From JAAYAO01 sp051133435 (GTDB taxonomy: Bacteria; Actinomycetota; Actinomycetes; Propionibacteriales; Propionibacteriaceae), in the NCBI RefSeq assembly GCF_051133435.1, contig NZ_JBPGNY010000004.1, forward strand, positions 1 through 64,000: a DNA stretch of 64,000 bases. The letters are read 5' to 3'. A program made the position numbers and the translations under genes. Shown here one piece after another: positions 31,883 to 41,052 of this stretch. Each line of letters begins with the position of its first letter. Within the stretch, counting starts at the first letter, position 1. The notes beneath the pieces are model-generated. The model had not been told where the DNA came from, did no database searches, and saw nothing but the letters and a program-made list of their open reading frames with translations.

Positions 31883-33076
31883 ATGGCAACGGCATCGTTC
31901 AGTCGCATCACGAAGGTGCTGCTGAACGGGCTCGACGTGATGTTGATCGGCCTGGTCGCGCTGGCCGTGGCAACCGGCGCCGGCGCCGGTAACAGCCCGT
32001 GGCTGATGGCCGTTCTGGGCGCCACCTTCCTGACCGTCTACGTGGTCGGCCGGGTGACCATCCGCACCCATGCCGCACCCCTGGACGCCCCGCGCGGTAA
32101 GTGGTGGCCCAACGGTGCCTGGATTCTGCTGCTGATCGTGCTCTGGGCCGGGCTGCTGCACACCAGCCCGTCCGGATTGTGGGTGGCTTTCCCGCTGGCT
32201 CTGTTGGCGATGCATGCCCTCGGGCCGATCTGGGGTGGCGTCGCGGTCGCGGTCGCCACCACGATGGCCATCGTCCACGGGCTCTGGTCGGCGCCGCAGG
32301 TGACCCTGGGAACCGTGCTCGGGCCGCTGCTGGGTTCGGCGGTGGCGGTGACGGTGCTGCTGGGCCTGGAGGGGCTGGCCCGCGAGACCGAGAACCGGCA
32401 GCAGTTGCTGGACGAGCTGAGCCGGGCCCGGGGCTGGTTGGCCGAGGCCGAACGCGAACGTGCGGTGCTGGGTGAGCGGGAACGGCTGGCGCGCGAGATT
32501 CACGACACCCTCGCCCAGGGCCTGTCGGCGATCGATCTGTTGTTGCGGGCGGCGGGCCCGCAGATCGGCGAGGGGTCGGCACGGGAGTTGGTGGAGCGGG
32601 CCGGCGACACCGCCCGGCAGAACCTCACCGAAGCCCGCCGGTTCGTCCATGCCCTGACCCCGGCCGACCTGGAGCACCATCCCCTGCCCGAGGCGATGCG
32701 CCGTGCCATCGAGCAGGCCGGCGGCTCGAACGGACTGCACGCCCAGCTACGGATCGTCGGCGAGCCCCGTTGGCTGCCGGTGGTCACCGAGGCCGCGGTG
32801 TTGCGGATTCTGCAGTCCGCACTGGCCAATGTGACCCAACATGCCGATGCCACCACGGTGGAGGCCACCCTCACTTACGGCCCGAACGAGGTGAGCTTGG
32901 ATGTCGTCGACGACGGCATCGGCTTCGACCCCTCCCAGCACAAGCCGGACGGTTTCGGGCTGCGCGGGATCCGTTCCCGGGTCGCCGAATTGGGTGGCCG
33001 AGTGGTGGTCGTCTCCGCCCCGGGCGACGGCACCACCGTCGCGGTGACCCTGCCCTACCCCGAGGAGGACCTGTGA
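31883..33076 (+). CDS. two-component sensor histidine kinase (NarL/DesK-type)
   Basis: A 397-residue kinase. Five to six N-terminal helices are followed by a short coiled linker. HisKA_3 carries GERERLAREIHDTLAQGL with phospho-acceptor His207. The HATPase_c N-box is LRILQSALANVTQHADATTVEA, with G-boxes DVVDDGIGFDPSQ and GFGLRGIRSRVAELGGR. It resembles the kinase at 1242 in architecture, but the membrane part differs in sequence. Its stop overlaps the regulator start as GTGA. The signal is unknown; the neighbouring DUF2871 membrane protein could be connected. Confidence 0.9.
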   Translation: MATASFSRITKVLLNGLDVMLIGLVALAVATGAGAGNSPWLMAVLGATFLTVYVVGRVTIRTHAAPLDAPRGKWWPNGAWILLLIVLWAGLLHTSPSGLWVAFPLALLAMHALGPIWGGVAVAVATTMAIVHGLWSAPQVTLGTVLGPLLGSAVAVTVLLGLEGLARETENRQQLLDELSRARGWLAEAERERAVLGERERLAREIHDTLAQGLSAIDLLLRAAGPQIGEGSARELVERAGDTARQNLTEARRFVHALTPADLEHHPLPEAMRRAIEQAGGSNGLHAQLRIVGEPRWLPVVTEAAVLRILQSALANVTQHADATTVEATLTYGPNEVSLDVVDDGIGFDPSQHKPDGFGLRGIRSRVAELGGRVVVVSAPGDGTTVAVTLPYPEEDL

Positions 33077-33693
33077 TCCGGGTGATACTCACCGATGACC
33101 ACCCCGTGGTGCGAGCCGGGCTGCGGGCCCTGGTCGAGGCCCAGCCCGATATGACGGTGGTGGCCGATTACGACACCTGCGAAGACCTGCTCACCGCGCT
33201 GCGGTCGGGCACCACCGCCGACGTTTTGTTGCTGGACCTGCGCTTCGGCGAGGACCGGATGTCCGGCGCCGAAGCCACCGCCGAAATCGTCGCCGACGGC
33301 GGCCCCCCGGTGCTGGTGCTGACCACCTACGGCACCGACAACGACATCCTCACTGCGGTCGAGGCGGGCGCCACCGGTTACCTGCTGAAGGACTCCCCCA
33401 CCGACGAGTTGACCGCCGCGATCCGGGCGGCCGCGGCCGGCGAGGTCACCCTCGGCCCGGCCATTCAGCGTCGGCTGCTCGGCCGGATGCGTCGTCCGAC
33501 CCTGTCGTTGAGCCTGCGGGAGTTGGAGGTGCTGGAACTGGTCGCCGAAGGGGCTTCCAATGATGCGATCGCGGAGCGGTTGTTCATCTCCCGGGCCACG
33601 GTCAAGACCCATCTGGCCCACATCTTCGGCAAGCTGTCGGTCTCCTCGCGCACCGAAGCGGTCGCGGTGGCCCGGCGCCGCGGGCTGTTGTGA
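33073..33693 (+). CDS. LuxR/NarL-family response regulator
   Basis: A 206-residue regulator with receiver acidic residues in ILTDDHPVVRAG, phospho-acceptor Asp55 in VLLLDLRFGED, VLVLTTYGTD and GYLLKDSP. The HTH is LSLRELEVLELVAEGASNDAIAERLFISRATVKTHLAHIFGKL. The GTG start overlaps the kinase stop (GTGA). It is the partner of the kinase at 31883; its targets are unknown. Confidence 0.9.
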   Translation: MIRVILTDDHPVVRAGLRALVEAQPDMTVVADYDTCEDLLTALRSGTTADVLLLDLRFGEDRMSGAEATAEIVADGGPPVLVLTTYGTDNDILTAVEAGATGYLLKDSPTDELTAAIRAAAAGEVTLGPAIQRRLLGRMRRPTLSLSLRELEVLELVAEGASNDAIAERLFISRATVKTHLAHIFGKLSVSSRTEAVAVARRRGLL

Positions 33694-33708
33694 CCCACGC
33701 CCGGACGG

Positions 33709-33714
33709 CACAAT
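33709..33714 (+). promoter_or_regulatory. -10 box upstream of small membrane-anchored gene
   Basis: CACAAT, 8 nt before ATG 33723, similar in placement to the other leaderless promoters here. Confidence 0.35.
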
Positions 33715-33722
33715 GACTTGGC

Positions 33723-34148
33723 ATGACCTACCCAGGCGCAACACCGAAGACCCGCAGCGTCATTCCGTGGATCGTGGCCGTGGCCGCAGCGGTGGTGGGA
33801 GTTCTGCTGGGCCTCGCCGTCGGCTGGCTGGTTTTCGCCGGTAATTCCACGGCCGATCGGCAACCCGCCGCGACCGATGACGTCGACGCCCGCATGACCT
33901 GTCGGATGTTGGACCGCGTCCCCGAGAACTGGGCCGACCGGATCACCGACCTCAGCCAACCCAACTACTTCCGGATGCAATCCACCTCGACGATGGCCAT
34001 GGCTGCGGCCCGCAGCGACCCGAAGTTCACCGACATGGGCAAGCATGGTGAAGCGATCTCCGAGGGCATCAACCGAATGAAACTCGAGGTGGCCGCGAAG
34101 GGGATGGCCGACCTGCGCCGGGAATGTGAGAAGTTCGGCTTCAGCTGA
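33723..34148 (+). CDS. single-TM hypothetical protein
   Basis: A 141-residue protein with one N-terminal helix (IVAVAAAVVGVLLGLAVGWLVF), then a roughly 100-residue extracytoplasmic part with two cysteines (MTCRMLDRVPENW and LRRECEKFGFS) that could form a disulfide. I do not recognise the family. It follows the response regulator by 29 nt with its own -10-like box, and is convergent with the HAD gene, touching it without a gap. Confidence 0.6.
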   Translation: MTYPGATPKTRSVIPWIVAVAAAVVGVLLGLAVGWLVFAGNSTADRQPAATDDVDARMTCRMLDRVPENWADRITDLSQPNYFRMQSTSTMAMAAARSDPKFTDMGKHGEAISEGINRMKLEVAAKGMADLRRECEKFGFS

Positions 34149-34955
34149 TCAGCCGAAGAACTCCTCCAGCACCAGGGCGATCCCGTCGTCGTCGTGGGAG
34201 GCCGTCACCCGGTCGGCGGCGGCCTTCACGTCGTCGTGGGCGTTGCCCATCGCCACCCCGAGCCCGGCCGCGCGCAACATCGCCAGGTCGTTGTGCGCAT
34301 CACCGAACACGATCGACTGTTCGATCGGGATGTCGTAGTAGTCGCAGTAGGCCTGCAGGGAGCCGCCCTTGGTGGCCTCGGGCATCGACACCTCACAGTA
34401 GATCGGGGCGCTGCGGGTGATCGCGAGCCGATCCCCGAACTCGTCGAGCAGGGCCTGTTCGGTCATTACGGTGTCATCGGCCGACCCGACGAAGAGCAGT
34501 TTGTGCATCGGCTCGTCCACCTCGTTCAGGTCGGGAATCACCTCGGGAGTCATCAGGTTGCCCTCGATCTCCTGCCGCACCAGCAAACCGTTCGGGTCGT
34601 CGGCGATCAGCCGGTCGTCCACGCAGGCCATCCGGGAACCGGGCCGGTGGTGGGCGAAGCGCAGTACCTCGCGGGCCGTTTCGGCCGGCATCCGGTGATC
34701 GACGAAAACCTCGTCGTCACTGGTGCGCGCGATCGCCCCGTTGTACCCCGACAGGGCCAGAGGTGTGGTCAACCCGCCACGTTCGACCTGACCGCGGATG
34801 CCGCTGATCGGCCGTCCGGACGAAATCATCACGTGGGCACCGGCGGCCCGGGCACGAGCGATCCATTCCACCGTGCTCGGCAACACCACCTTGCGGCTGC
34901 TCAGCAGCGTCCCGTCGATGTCGATGGCAACTGCACGGTACGGCAGATCGGGCAC
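34149..34955 (-). CDS. Cof-type HAD-IIB hydrolase
   Basis: A 268-residue phosphatase of the Cof/YidA group: motif I AIDIDGTLLS, motif II MISSGRP, motif III with Lys in EATKGGSLQAY, motif IV FGDAHNDLAML, and a C2B cap between II and III. It probably dephosphorylates sugar phosphates or small phosphometabolites. GTG 34955 lies 4 nt after the phosphofructokinase stop, with GAGGAG at the end of that gene, so the two are cotranscribed. Confidence 0.88.
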   Translation of the reverse strand: MPDLPYRAVAIDIDGTLLSSRKVVLPSTVEWIARARAAGAHVMISSGRPISGIRGQVERGGLTTPLALSGYNGAIARTSDDEVFVDHRMPAETAREVLRFAHHRPGSRMACVDDRLIADDPNGLLVRQEIEGNLMTPEVIPDLNEVDEPMHKLLFVGSADDTVMTEQALLDEFGDRLAITRSAPIYCEVSMPEATKGGSLQAYCDYYDIPIEQSIVFGDAHNDLAMLRAAGLGVAMGNAHDDVKAAADRVTASHDDDGIALVLEEFFG

Positions 34956-34959
34956 TGAA

Positions 34960-37188
34960 TTACTCCTCGGGTCGGTTCGACAACTTGCTCATGATCGGCA
35001 GCAACTGCATCCACCATTGCTCCACCGGGCGGCGCTTCGGCCAGTCGACCATGTCGTCCATCGCCTTGAACGATACGTAGTGGCGCAGTCCTTCCGGGCC
35101 CTCGGCGGCGAAACATGCCTCGTGGGCGCCGGCGGCGAACTGGCGGTCGAGTTCGTCGAGCCCCTTGGCGGCATAGCGGATCGCGGCGACCCGGTCGAAG
35201 GGGCTCGGCGTGCCGCCCTGCTGGACGTGGCCGAGGATCGCCTGGCGGACATCGAAGTTCTCGCCGCCCTCGGCCTCGAACAGCCGGCGCAGGAAGTCGG
35301 TGGTGTAGTACTCGTTGGCCTCTTCGTTGCGCACCGCCAGATAGAAACGGCGGCCCTTGGCGAAGGATTCGCGCATCGCGGCCACATCACGTTCCAGGTC
35401 CGCGATGCTGAACGGCACCTCGTTGAGGTACACCCGTTCGGCGCCGGCCGCCACCCCGCTGGCCAGCGCCAGGAAGCCGCAGTAGCGACCCATCGTCTCC
35501 ACCACGAAACACCGCTGCGAGGCGATCGCCGACTGTTTCAGCCGATCGATCAACATCACGTCCATGTTCAACGCGGTATCGGCACCCACCGACATCGAGG
35601 CCCCGGGCAGGTTGTTGTCGATGCTGGCCGGCAGGGTGACGATCGGAATGTTGAACGCCGGGTAGAGCTTGCGCGATTCCCACAGCCGGTGCACGGCCTC
35701 ATAGGCGCTGAACCCGCCGATCACGAGCAGGCCGTCGATTTCGTGACGTTCGATGGCCCGGCCGATCAGGTACAACTGCTCGTCCACCGGCACCTCGCGG
35801 CGGGTGCCGAGTTCGGCACCGCCGGTGCCCTCCCAGCCCTCGACCTCACCCCAGGTGACCGGTTCGACCCGGTCGTCGGCCAGGCCGGGGAAGCCGCCCC
35901 GGATGGCGAGCATCGTGTGGCCCCGGTTCAGACCCAACCGGACGGCGGCCTTGGCGGCGCTGTTCATGCCCGGGGCCAGACCACCGGCGTGCATGATGCC
36001 GATCCGTCGGCCCCGCTCCAGGTCCTGAGCGCTGGGTTGGGCCTCGGTGATCTCGTCCATGATCCGGACGAGTTCGCCGAAGCTGGCCGAGCGGCCCTCC
36101 ATCGCCTGTTCGTAGTCGCCGGCCTTGACCCGGTCGGCGACCCGGCGGGTGGCCGCCACGGCGTCCATCAGGTCCATCCGCTGCACCCGGTTCGACCGCA
36201 CCCCGAGTACCTGGGGTGCACTGTCGGACTTGGCCGCGAGCACCTCGTCCACGGCCGCCACACCCAGCATCGTGGCCATCCACCGGTCATAGGCGCTGGG
36301 GGTTCCGCCGCGTTGGACGTGACCGAGGATGGTGATCCGGGCGTCCTCACCGAGCCGCTCGCGCAACGCGTCCTTGACCCGCTGGGAGGTGATCGGCTCG
36401 CCGTGGCGATCCTTGGCTCCCTCGGCGACCACGATGATCGAGTCGCGCCGGCCGGCCGCCCGGCCGCGGCGCAGCATCTCCGACATCTGGTCCTCCCAGC
36501 CGTCGGCGGGCGGACGTTCCGGGATCAGCGCGTAGTCGGCTCCACCGGCCAGGGCAGCGGTCAGGGCCAGGTAACCGCAGCGGCGTCCCATCACCTCGAC
36601 CACGAAGCTGCGCTGATGGCTGGCCGCGGTGGACGAGATCGCGTCGATCGCCTCGGTGATCCGGTGCAGGGCCGAGTCGGTGCCGATCGTCATGTCGGTG
36701 CCGACCATGTCGTTGTCGATCGAGCCGATCAGCCCGGCGATGAACAGTGACCGGTGTTCCTCGACCTGGTCGGTGGTCAGTTCCCCGGCCTCGACCAACT
36801 CGTCCAACAGCCCCGGCCATTCCTGACGGAACTCGTTCGCCCCGGCCAACGACCCGTCCCCACCGATCACGATCAGCCGGTCGATGCCGTGCTGCACCAG
36901 GTTGCGGGCGGCCTTGCGCAGACCGGAGCGTTCCCGGAACTCGTCGCAGCGGGCGGTGCCGATCACGGTGCCCCCGCGGTGCAGAATCGAGCCGACGTCG
37001 TCCCAACTCATCGGCACGATGCCGCTGCCGTCGACCGCACCCTGCCAGCCCTCGCGAATCGCATAGACCTCCGCGCCGGCGTGCAGGCCGGCCCGGACGA
37101 TGGCCCGTACCGCGGCGTTCATCCCCTGGGCGTCACCGCCGCTGGTCAGCACACCGATACGGATCTTGCGGTCGGAGGATTCGGACAT
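34960..37188 (-). CDS. eukaryotic-type tandem 6-phosphofructokinase
   Basis: A 742-residue fusion of two PFK domains. The N-half (about 1-385) has intact catalytic features: GGD at 17-19, GGDGS at 109-113, GSIDND with catalytic Asp158, and MGRRCGYLA. The Gly in GGDG and before SIDND indicates ATP rather than PPi use. The C-half (about 394-742) has AGGLAPG, GGFSAYE at 491-497 and SIDNN at 522-526, the degenerate pattern of the regulatory half of animal PFK-1. Typical bacterial PfkA is about 320 residues. It phosphorylates fructose 6-phosphate in glycolysis. ATG 37188 has GGAAG upstream. Confidence 0.9.
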   Translation of the reverse strand: MSESSDRKIRIGVLTSGGDAQGMNAAVRAIVRAGLHAGAEVYAIREGWQGAVDGSGIVPMSWDDVGSILHRGGTVIGTARCDEFRERSGLRKAARNLVQHGIDRLIVIGGDGSLAGANEFRQEWPGLLDELVEAGELTTDQVEEHRSLFIAGLIGSIDNDMVGTDMTIGTDSALHRITEAIDAISSTAASHQRSFVVEVMGRRCGYLALTAALAGGADYALIPERPPADGWEDQMSEMLRRGRAAGRRDSIIVVAEGAKDRHGEPITSQRVKDALRERLGEDARITILGHVQRGGTPSAYDRWMATMLGVAAVDEVLAAKSDSAPQVLGVRSNRVQRMDLMDAVAATRRVADRVKAGDYEQAMEGRSASFGELVRIMDEITEAQPSAQDLERGRRIGIMHAGGLAPGMNSAAKAAVRLGLNRGHTMLAIRGGFPGLADDRVEPVTWGEVEGWEGTGGAELGTRREVPVDEQLYLIGRAIERHEIDGLLVIGGFSAYEAVHRLWESRKLYPAFNIPIVTLPASIDNNLPGASMSVGADTALNMDVMLIDRLKQSAIASQRCFVVETMGRYCGFLALASGVAAGAERVYLNEVPFSIADLERDVAAMRESFAKGRRFYLAVRNEEANEYYTTDFLRRLFEAEGGENFDVRQAILGHVQQGGTPSPFDRVAAIRYAAKGLDELDRQFAAGAHEACFAAEGPEGLRHYVSFKAMDDMVDWPKRRPVEQWWMQLLPIMSKLSNRPEE

Positions 37189-37246
37189 CGCGACACTTCC
37201 TTGAATCGGGCGGCTGGCGCGTGGGGTGACCCGGCCGGGATTCAGT

Positions 37247-37741
37247 CTAGGGACGGCGCTCGCCACTTTCGGGGCCGGGGCCGCCCAACAGTTCGCGGAT
37301 GGCCGCCAGGTGGGCCTCGAAGTCACGCGGCGCGGGCAGGTCGCTGCTGTCGTGCCAGCGCACGATGCCCTCGGCGTCGATCAGGAAGGACACCCGTCCG
37401 GCACAGCCCAGAGTTTCGTCGAAAGCCCCGAAGTCGGAGGCGATCCGGCCGTGCGGCCAATGGTCGGTGAGCAGTGTCAGGCCCAGTTCCTCCTGCTCGT
37501 CGAAGACCCGCAGGGTGAACATGGTGTCGGTCGAGATCGCCACCGTCCGGCATCCCAGGGCTTCGATCCGTTCGCGCCGCTCCCCCAGGGCGCGCACCTC
37601 CCCGGTGCACACCGAGGTGAAGGCGTAGGGGAAGAACACCAGCAGCAGCGGCGTTCCCCGCAACCCGGCCGAACTGACCGGTTGCCCGAATTGGTTGCGC
37701 GTGGTGAAGGCGGGTGCCGGCGCCCCGACCGGGATACTCAC
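37247..37741 (-). CDS. ahpE: peroxiredoxin, AhpE-type
   Basis: A 164-residue thioredoxin-fold peroxidase. Peroxidatic Cys45 lies in FPYAFTSVCTGE, with Cys113 in LGCAGRVSFLID as a possible second thiol. It reduces hydroperoxides in the cytoplasm, probably with mycothiol or thioredoxin partners. The GTG start overlaps the DUF3052 stop (GTGA). The order ahpE-DUF3052-aceE is the one I recall at Rv2238c-Rv2241 of M. tuberculosis, supporting the AhpE assignment. Confidence 0.88.
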   Translation of the reverse strand: MSIPVGAPAPAFTTRNQFGQPVSSAGLRGTPLLLVFFPYAFTSVCTGEVRALGERRERIEALGCRTVAISTDTMFTLRVFDEQEELGLTLLTDHWPHGRIASDFGAFDETLGCAGRVSFLIDAEGIVRWHDSSDLPAPRDFEAHLAAIRELLGGPGPESGERRP

Positions 37742-38136
37742 CGGCGAGAGGACTTCGGCCGAACCAACTTGCTGGCGGCCCAGTCCGACGACACCGCTGC
37801 CGTCGAGGTGAGCGCCAGCCCCGCGGTGATGGCGGCCTCGGCCACATCGGCGGGATCGACATAGCCGGAACGTCCCACCTTGGGAGTCATCAACCAGATC
37901 ACTCCCTGGTCCGACAGGTCGGTGAGCGAATCCACCATCCCGTCGATCAGGTCACCATCGTCGTCGCGCCACCACAGCAGCACCATGTCGACGGCTTCCA
38001 CCGCGTCCTCGATCATGTCCGCATCGATGGCGTCCTCAATTTCGGCGCGCAGATCCTCGTCCACGTCACCATCCCAGCCGAGCTCCTGCACGACCAGACC
38101 GGCTTTCACCCCGAGTCTGTCGGTTACGCCAGCCAC
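37738..38136 (-). CDS. DUF3052 family protein
   Basis: A 132-residue acidic protein. GVTDRLGVKAGLVVQELGWDGDVDEDLRAEIED, VDMVLLWWRDDDGDLIDG and VIWLMTPKVGRSGYVDPADVAEAA match the actinobacterial DUF3052 family, whose function is unknown. GTG 38136 is preceded by GGAGGGG at short distance. It is divergent from aceE with a 159-bp intergenic region. Confidence 0.88.
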   Translation of the reverse strand: MAGVTDRLGVKAGLVVQELGWDGDVDEDLRAEIEDAIDADMIEDAVEAVDMVLLWWRDDDGDLIDGMVDSLTDLSDQGVIWLMTPKVGRSGYVDPADVAEAAITAGLALTSTAAVSSDWAASKLVRPKSSRR

Positions 38137-38295
38137 TTCCCCTCCACAACCTGTTATGGCACCCGTAGGCTCCTGTTGCGAACAGACTGCCAGATCACAT
38201 GCATTTACGTGAAGCCTCAGCCGCGTAAGGTGGTCTCCGACTCGCCTCGGCCAGACACAATTCGGTCGAGGGTTCAGTGGAGAGGACGCAAACAC

Positions 38296-41049
38296 ATGGC
38301 GACACCCGGGGAGTTCCCGCCGATCTCGGCCCAGGGCTTCTACAGCCAGATTCCCGATATCGATCCTGACGAGACCCACGAGTGGCTCGAATCCTTCGAT
38401 GCAATGCTTGACGAACGTGGTCAACACCGGGCCCGGTACGTGATGCTGCAATTGATGGCAAGAGCCCGCCAACGTCAGGTGGGGCTGCCCACCTTCCGCA
38501 GCAGCGATTACATCAATACGATCGCGCCCGAGGACGAACCCTGGTTCCCCGGCGACGAGGACATCGAGCGCCGGTTCCGTCGGGCGATCCGCTGGAATGC
38601 CGCGGTGATGGTGTCGAAGGCCAACCGCAAGGGCCTCGAGGTCGGTGGCCACATCGCCACCTATCAGAGCGCGGCCTCGCTGTACGAGGTCGGCTACAAC
38701 CACTTCTTCCGGGGCAAGGACTCCCCCGGTGGCGGTGACCACATCTTCGTCCAGGGCCACGCCGCACCCGGCATCTACGCCCGTTCGTACCTGCTCGGCC
38801 GGCTCACCGCCGCCGATCTGGACGGCTTCCGCCAGGAGAAGACCCACCAGCCCAACGCCCTGTCGTCCTACCCCCACCCCCGGTCGATGCCGGACTTCTG
38901 GGAGTTCCCGACCGTGTCGATGGGTATCGGCCCGCTGAACGCGATCTACCAGGCCCGGTTCAACCGCTACCTGCACAACCGCCGGATCAAGGACACCTCC
39001 GACCAGCACGTCTGGGCCTTCCTCGGCGACGGTGAGATGGGTGAGCCGGAGTCGCTCGGTGCGATCGGCGTCGCGGCCCGTGAGGAACTCGACAACCTCA
39101 CCTTCGTGATCAACTGCAACCTGCAGCAGCTCGACGGCCCGGTGCGCGGCAACGGCAAGGTCGTCCAGGAGCTCGAGTCGTTCTTCCTGGGCGCGGGCTG
39201 GAATGTGATCAAGGTGCTGTGGGGCCGCGAATGGGACCCGTTGTTGGCCGCCGACAGCCACGGCGCGCTGCTGAACAAGATGAACACCACCCCCGACGGG
39301 CAGTTCCAGACCTACTCGGTCGAGGGTGGCGACTACATTCGTGAGCACTTCTTCGACAGCCACCGGTTGCGTCAGTTGGTGGCCAACCACACCGATGAAG
39401 ACCTCACCAAGTTGTCCCGCGGTGGCCACGACTACCGGAAGGTCTACGCCGCCTACAAGGCCGCCAAGGAACACGTCGGCCAGCCGACGGTGATCCTGGC
39501 CCAGACGGTGAAGGGGTGGACGATCGATGCCCTCGAGGCGCGCAATGCCACCCACCAGATGAAGAAGCTCACCGTCAAGGACCTCAAGGCCTTCCGCGAC
39601 CGGATCCACATCCCGATCTCGGACAAGGAACTCGAGGACGCCAACAACCCGCCGTACTACCACCCCGGCGACGACTCCGAAGAGATCCAGTACCTCAAGG
39701 AGCGTCGTCGCAAGCTCGGCGGCTACGTGCCGATCCGCAAGGTCAAGCCCCGCAAGATCTCGCTGCCCGGGCCGAAGGTGTACGAGGAACTCACCAAGCC
39801 GTCCGGGGAACACACGGTGGCCACCACCCAGGCCTTCGTGCGGCTGCTGCGCGACCTGATGCGCGACGAGAAGATCGGCGACCGGATCGTTCCGATCGCC
39901 CCCGACGAGTTCCGCACCTTCGGGATGGACTCGATGTTCCCGACCGCGAAGATCTACAACCCGCAGGGCCAGACCTACGAGGGCATCGACCGCAAGCTGC
40001 TGCTGCAGTGGAAGGAAGCCGTCGACGGTCAGTTGCTGCACGAGGGCATCTCCGAGGCCGGTGGCCTGGGGTCCTTCACCGCGGCGGGCAGCTCGTACGC
40101 CACCCACGGTGAGCCGATGATCCCGGTGTTCATCTTCTACTCGATGTTCGGCTTCCAGCGGGTCGGCGACTTCATCTGGGCGGCCGCCGACCAGTTGGCC
40201 CGCGGCTTCCTGATCGGCGCCACCGCCGGCCGCACCACCCTGACCGGTGAGGGTCTGCAGCACGCCGACGGGCATTCCCCGTTGATCGCCTCGACCAACC
40301 CGGCCGTGGTGCACTACGACCCGGGCTATGCCTACGAGATCGGCTACATCATCGAGGACGGTCTGCGCCGGATGTACGGCCACGACAACCCCGACCACCC
40401 CAACGGCGAGAACATCATCTACTACCTGACGATGTACAACGAGCCGGTCGCCCAGCCGATCCCGGGCGACGACGTGGACGTCGAGGGCATCCTCAAGGGC
40501 ATCCACCTGGTCGGCCCGCACCGCAACGACGGCAATGCCAAGGCCCAGTTGTTGGCCTCGGGTGTCGCCCTGCCCTGGGCGCACAAGGCCCAGAAGATGC
40601 TGGCCGAGGAATGGCATGTCGACGCCCAGGTGTGGTCGGTGACGAGCTGGAACGAACTGAACCGCGATGCCCTGGCCGCCGACCAGTGGAACTTCGACAA
40701 CCCGGGTGAGGAACCCAAGGTGCCGTACGTGACCAGCAAGCTGGCCGGCACCGAGGGTCCGGCCGTGGCGGTCAGCGACTACATGCGTTCGGTACAGGAC
40801 CAGATCCGTGGCTACGTACCCAACGAATGGACCTCGCTGGGTACCGACGGGTTCGGCTTCGCCGACACCCGCGCGGGTGCTCGCCGGTTCTTCCAGGTCG
40901 ACGCCGAGTCGATCGTGGTCGCCACCTTGGCCCAGTTGGAGAAGACCGGCCAGTACCGCGCCGGGGCGGCCAAGGAAGCCTACGAGAAGTACCGGGTGGA
41001 CGACCCGACCGCCACCCGTGGCGTGAAGCAGGAGGGCGCCGGCGCCTGA
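38296..41049 (+). CDS. aceE: pyruvate dehydrogenase E1 component, homodimeric type
   Basis: A 917-residue thiamine-diphosphate enzyme that decarboxylates pyruvate and acetylates the E2 lipoyl group. GGHIATYQSAASLYEVGYNHFF, the ThDP motif FLGDGEMGEPESLGAIGVAAREELDNLTFVINCNLQQLDGPV, and a C-terminal transketolase-like region are diagnostic. GGAGAGG precedes ATG 38296; a very long upstream open frame is not coding. It feeds acetyl-CoA to the fab genes that follow. E2 and E3 genes are not in the window. Confidence 0.96.
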   Translation: MATPGEFPPISAQGFYSQIPDIDPDETHEWLESFDAMLDERGQHRARYVMLQLMARARQRQVGLPTFRSSDYINTIAPEDEPWFPGDEDIERRFRRAIRWNAAVMVSKANRKGLEVGGHIATYQSAASLYEVGYNHFFRGKDSPGGGDHIFVQGHAAPGIYARSYLLGRLTAADLDGFRQEKTHQPNALSSYPHPRSMPDFWEFPTVSMGIGPLNAIYQARFNRYLHNRRIKDTSDQHVWAFLGDGEMGEPESLGAIGVAAREELDNLTFVINCNLQQLDGPVRGNGKVVQELESFFLGAGWNVIKVLWGREWDPLLAADSHGALLNKMNTTPDGQFQTYSVEGGDYIREHFFDSHRLRQLVANHTDEDLTKLSRGGHDYRKVYAAYKAAKEHVGQPTVILAQTVKGWTIDALEARNATHQMKKLTVKDLKAFRDRIHIPISDKELEDANNPPYYHPGDDSEEIQYLKERRRKLGGYVPIRKVKPRKISLPGPKVYEELTKPSGEHTVATTQAFVRLLRDLMRDEKIGDRIVPIAPDEFRTFGMDSMFPTAKIYNPQGQTYEGIDRKLLLQWKEAVDGQLLHEGISEAGGLGSFTAAGSSYATHGEPMIPVFIFYSMFGFQRVGDFIWAAADQLARGFLIGATAGRTTLTGEGLQHADGHSPLIASTNPAVVHYDPGYAYEIGYIIEDGLRRMYGHDNPDHPNGENIIYYLTMYNEPVAQPIPGDDVDVEGILKGIHLVGPHRNDGNAKAQLLASGVALPWAHKAQKMLAEEWHVDAQVWSVTSWNELNRDALAADQWNFDNPGEEPKVPYVTSKLAGTEGPAVAVSDYMRSVQDQIRGYVPNEWTSLGTDGFGFADTRAGARRFFQVDAESIVVATLAQLEKTGQYRAGAAKEAYEKYRVDDPTATRGVKQEGAGA

Positions 41050-41052
41050 GGC

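Noticed and set aside
34798..36750. Plus-strand open frame of about 650 codons across the phosphofructokinase gene
   Set aside because: His/Gln/Arg/Gly-rich shadow of the minus-strand coding sequence, which has unmistakable PFK motifs.
37738..40617. Very long minus-strand open frame antisense to aceE
   Set aside because: Only its downstream end (the DUF3052 gene, from GTG 38136) has family similarity. The rest is the antisense shadow of aceE, favoured by high GC at third positions.
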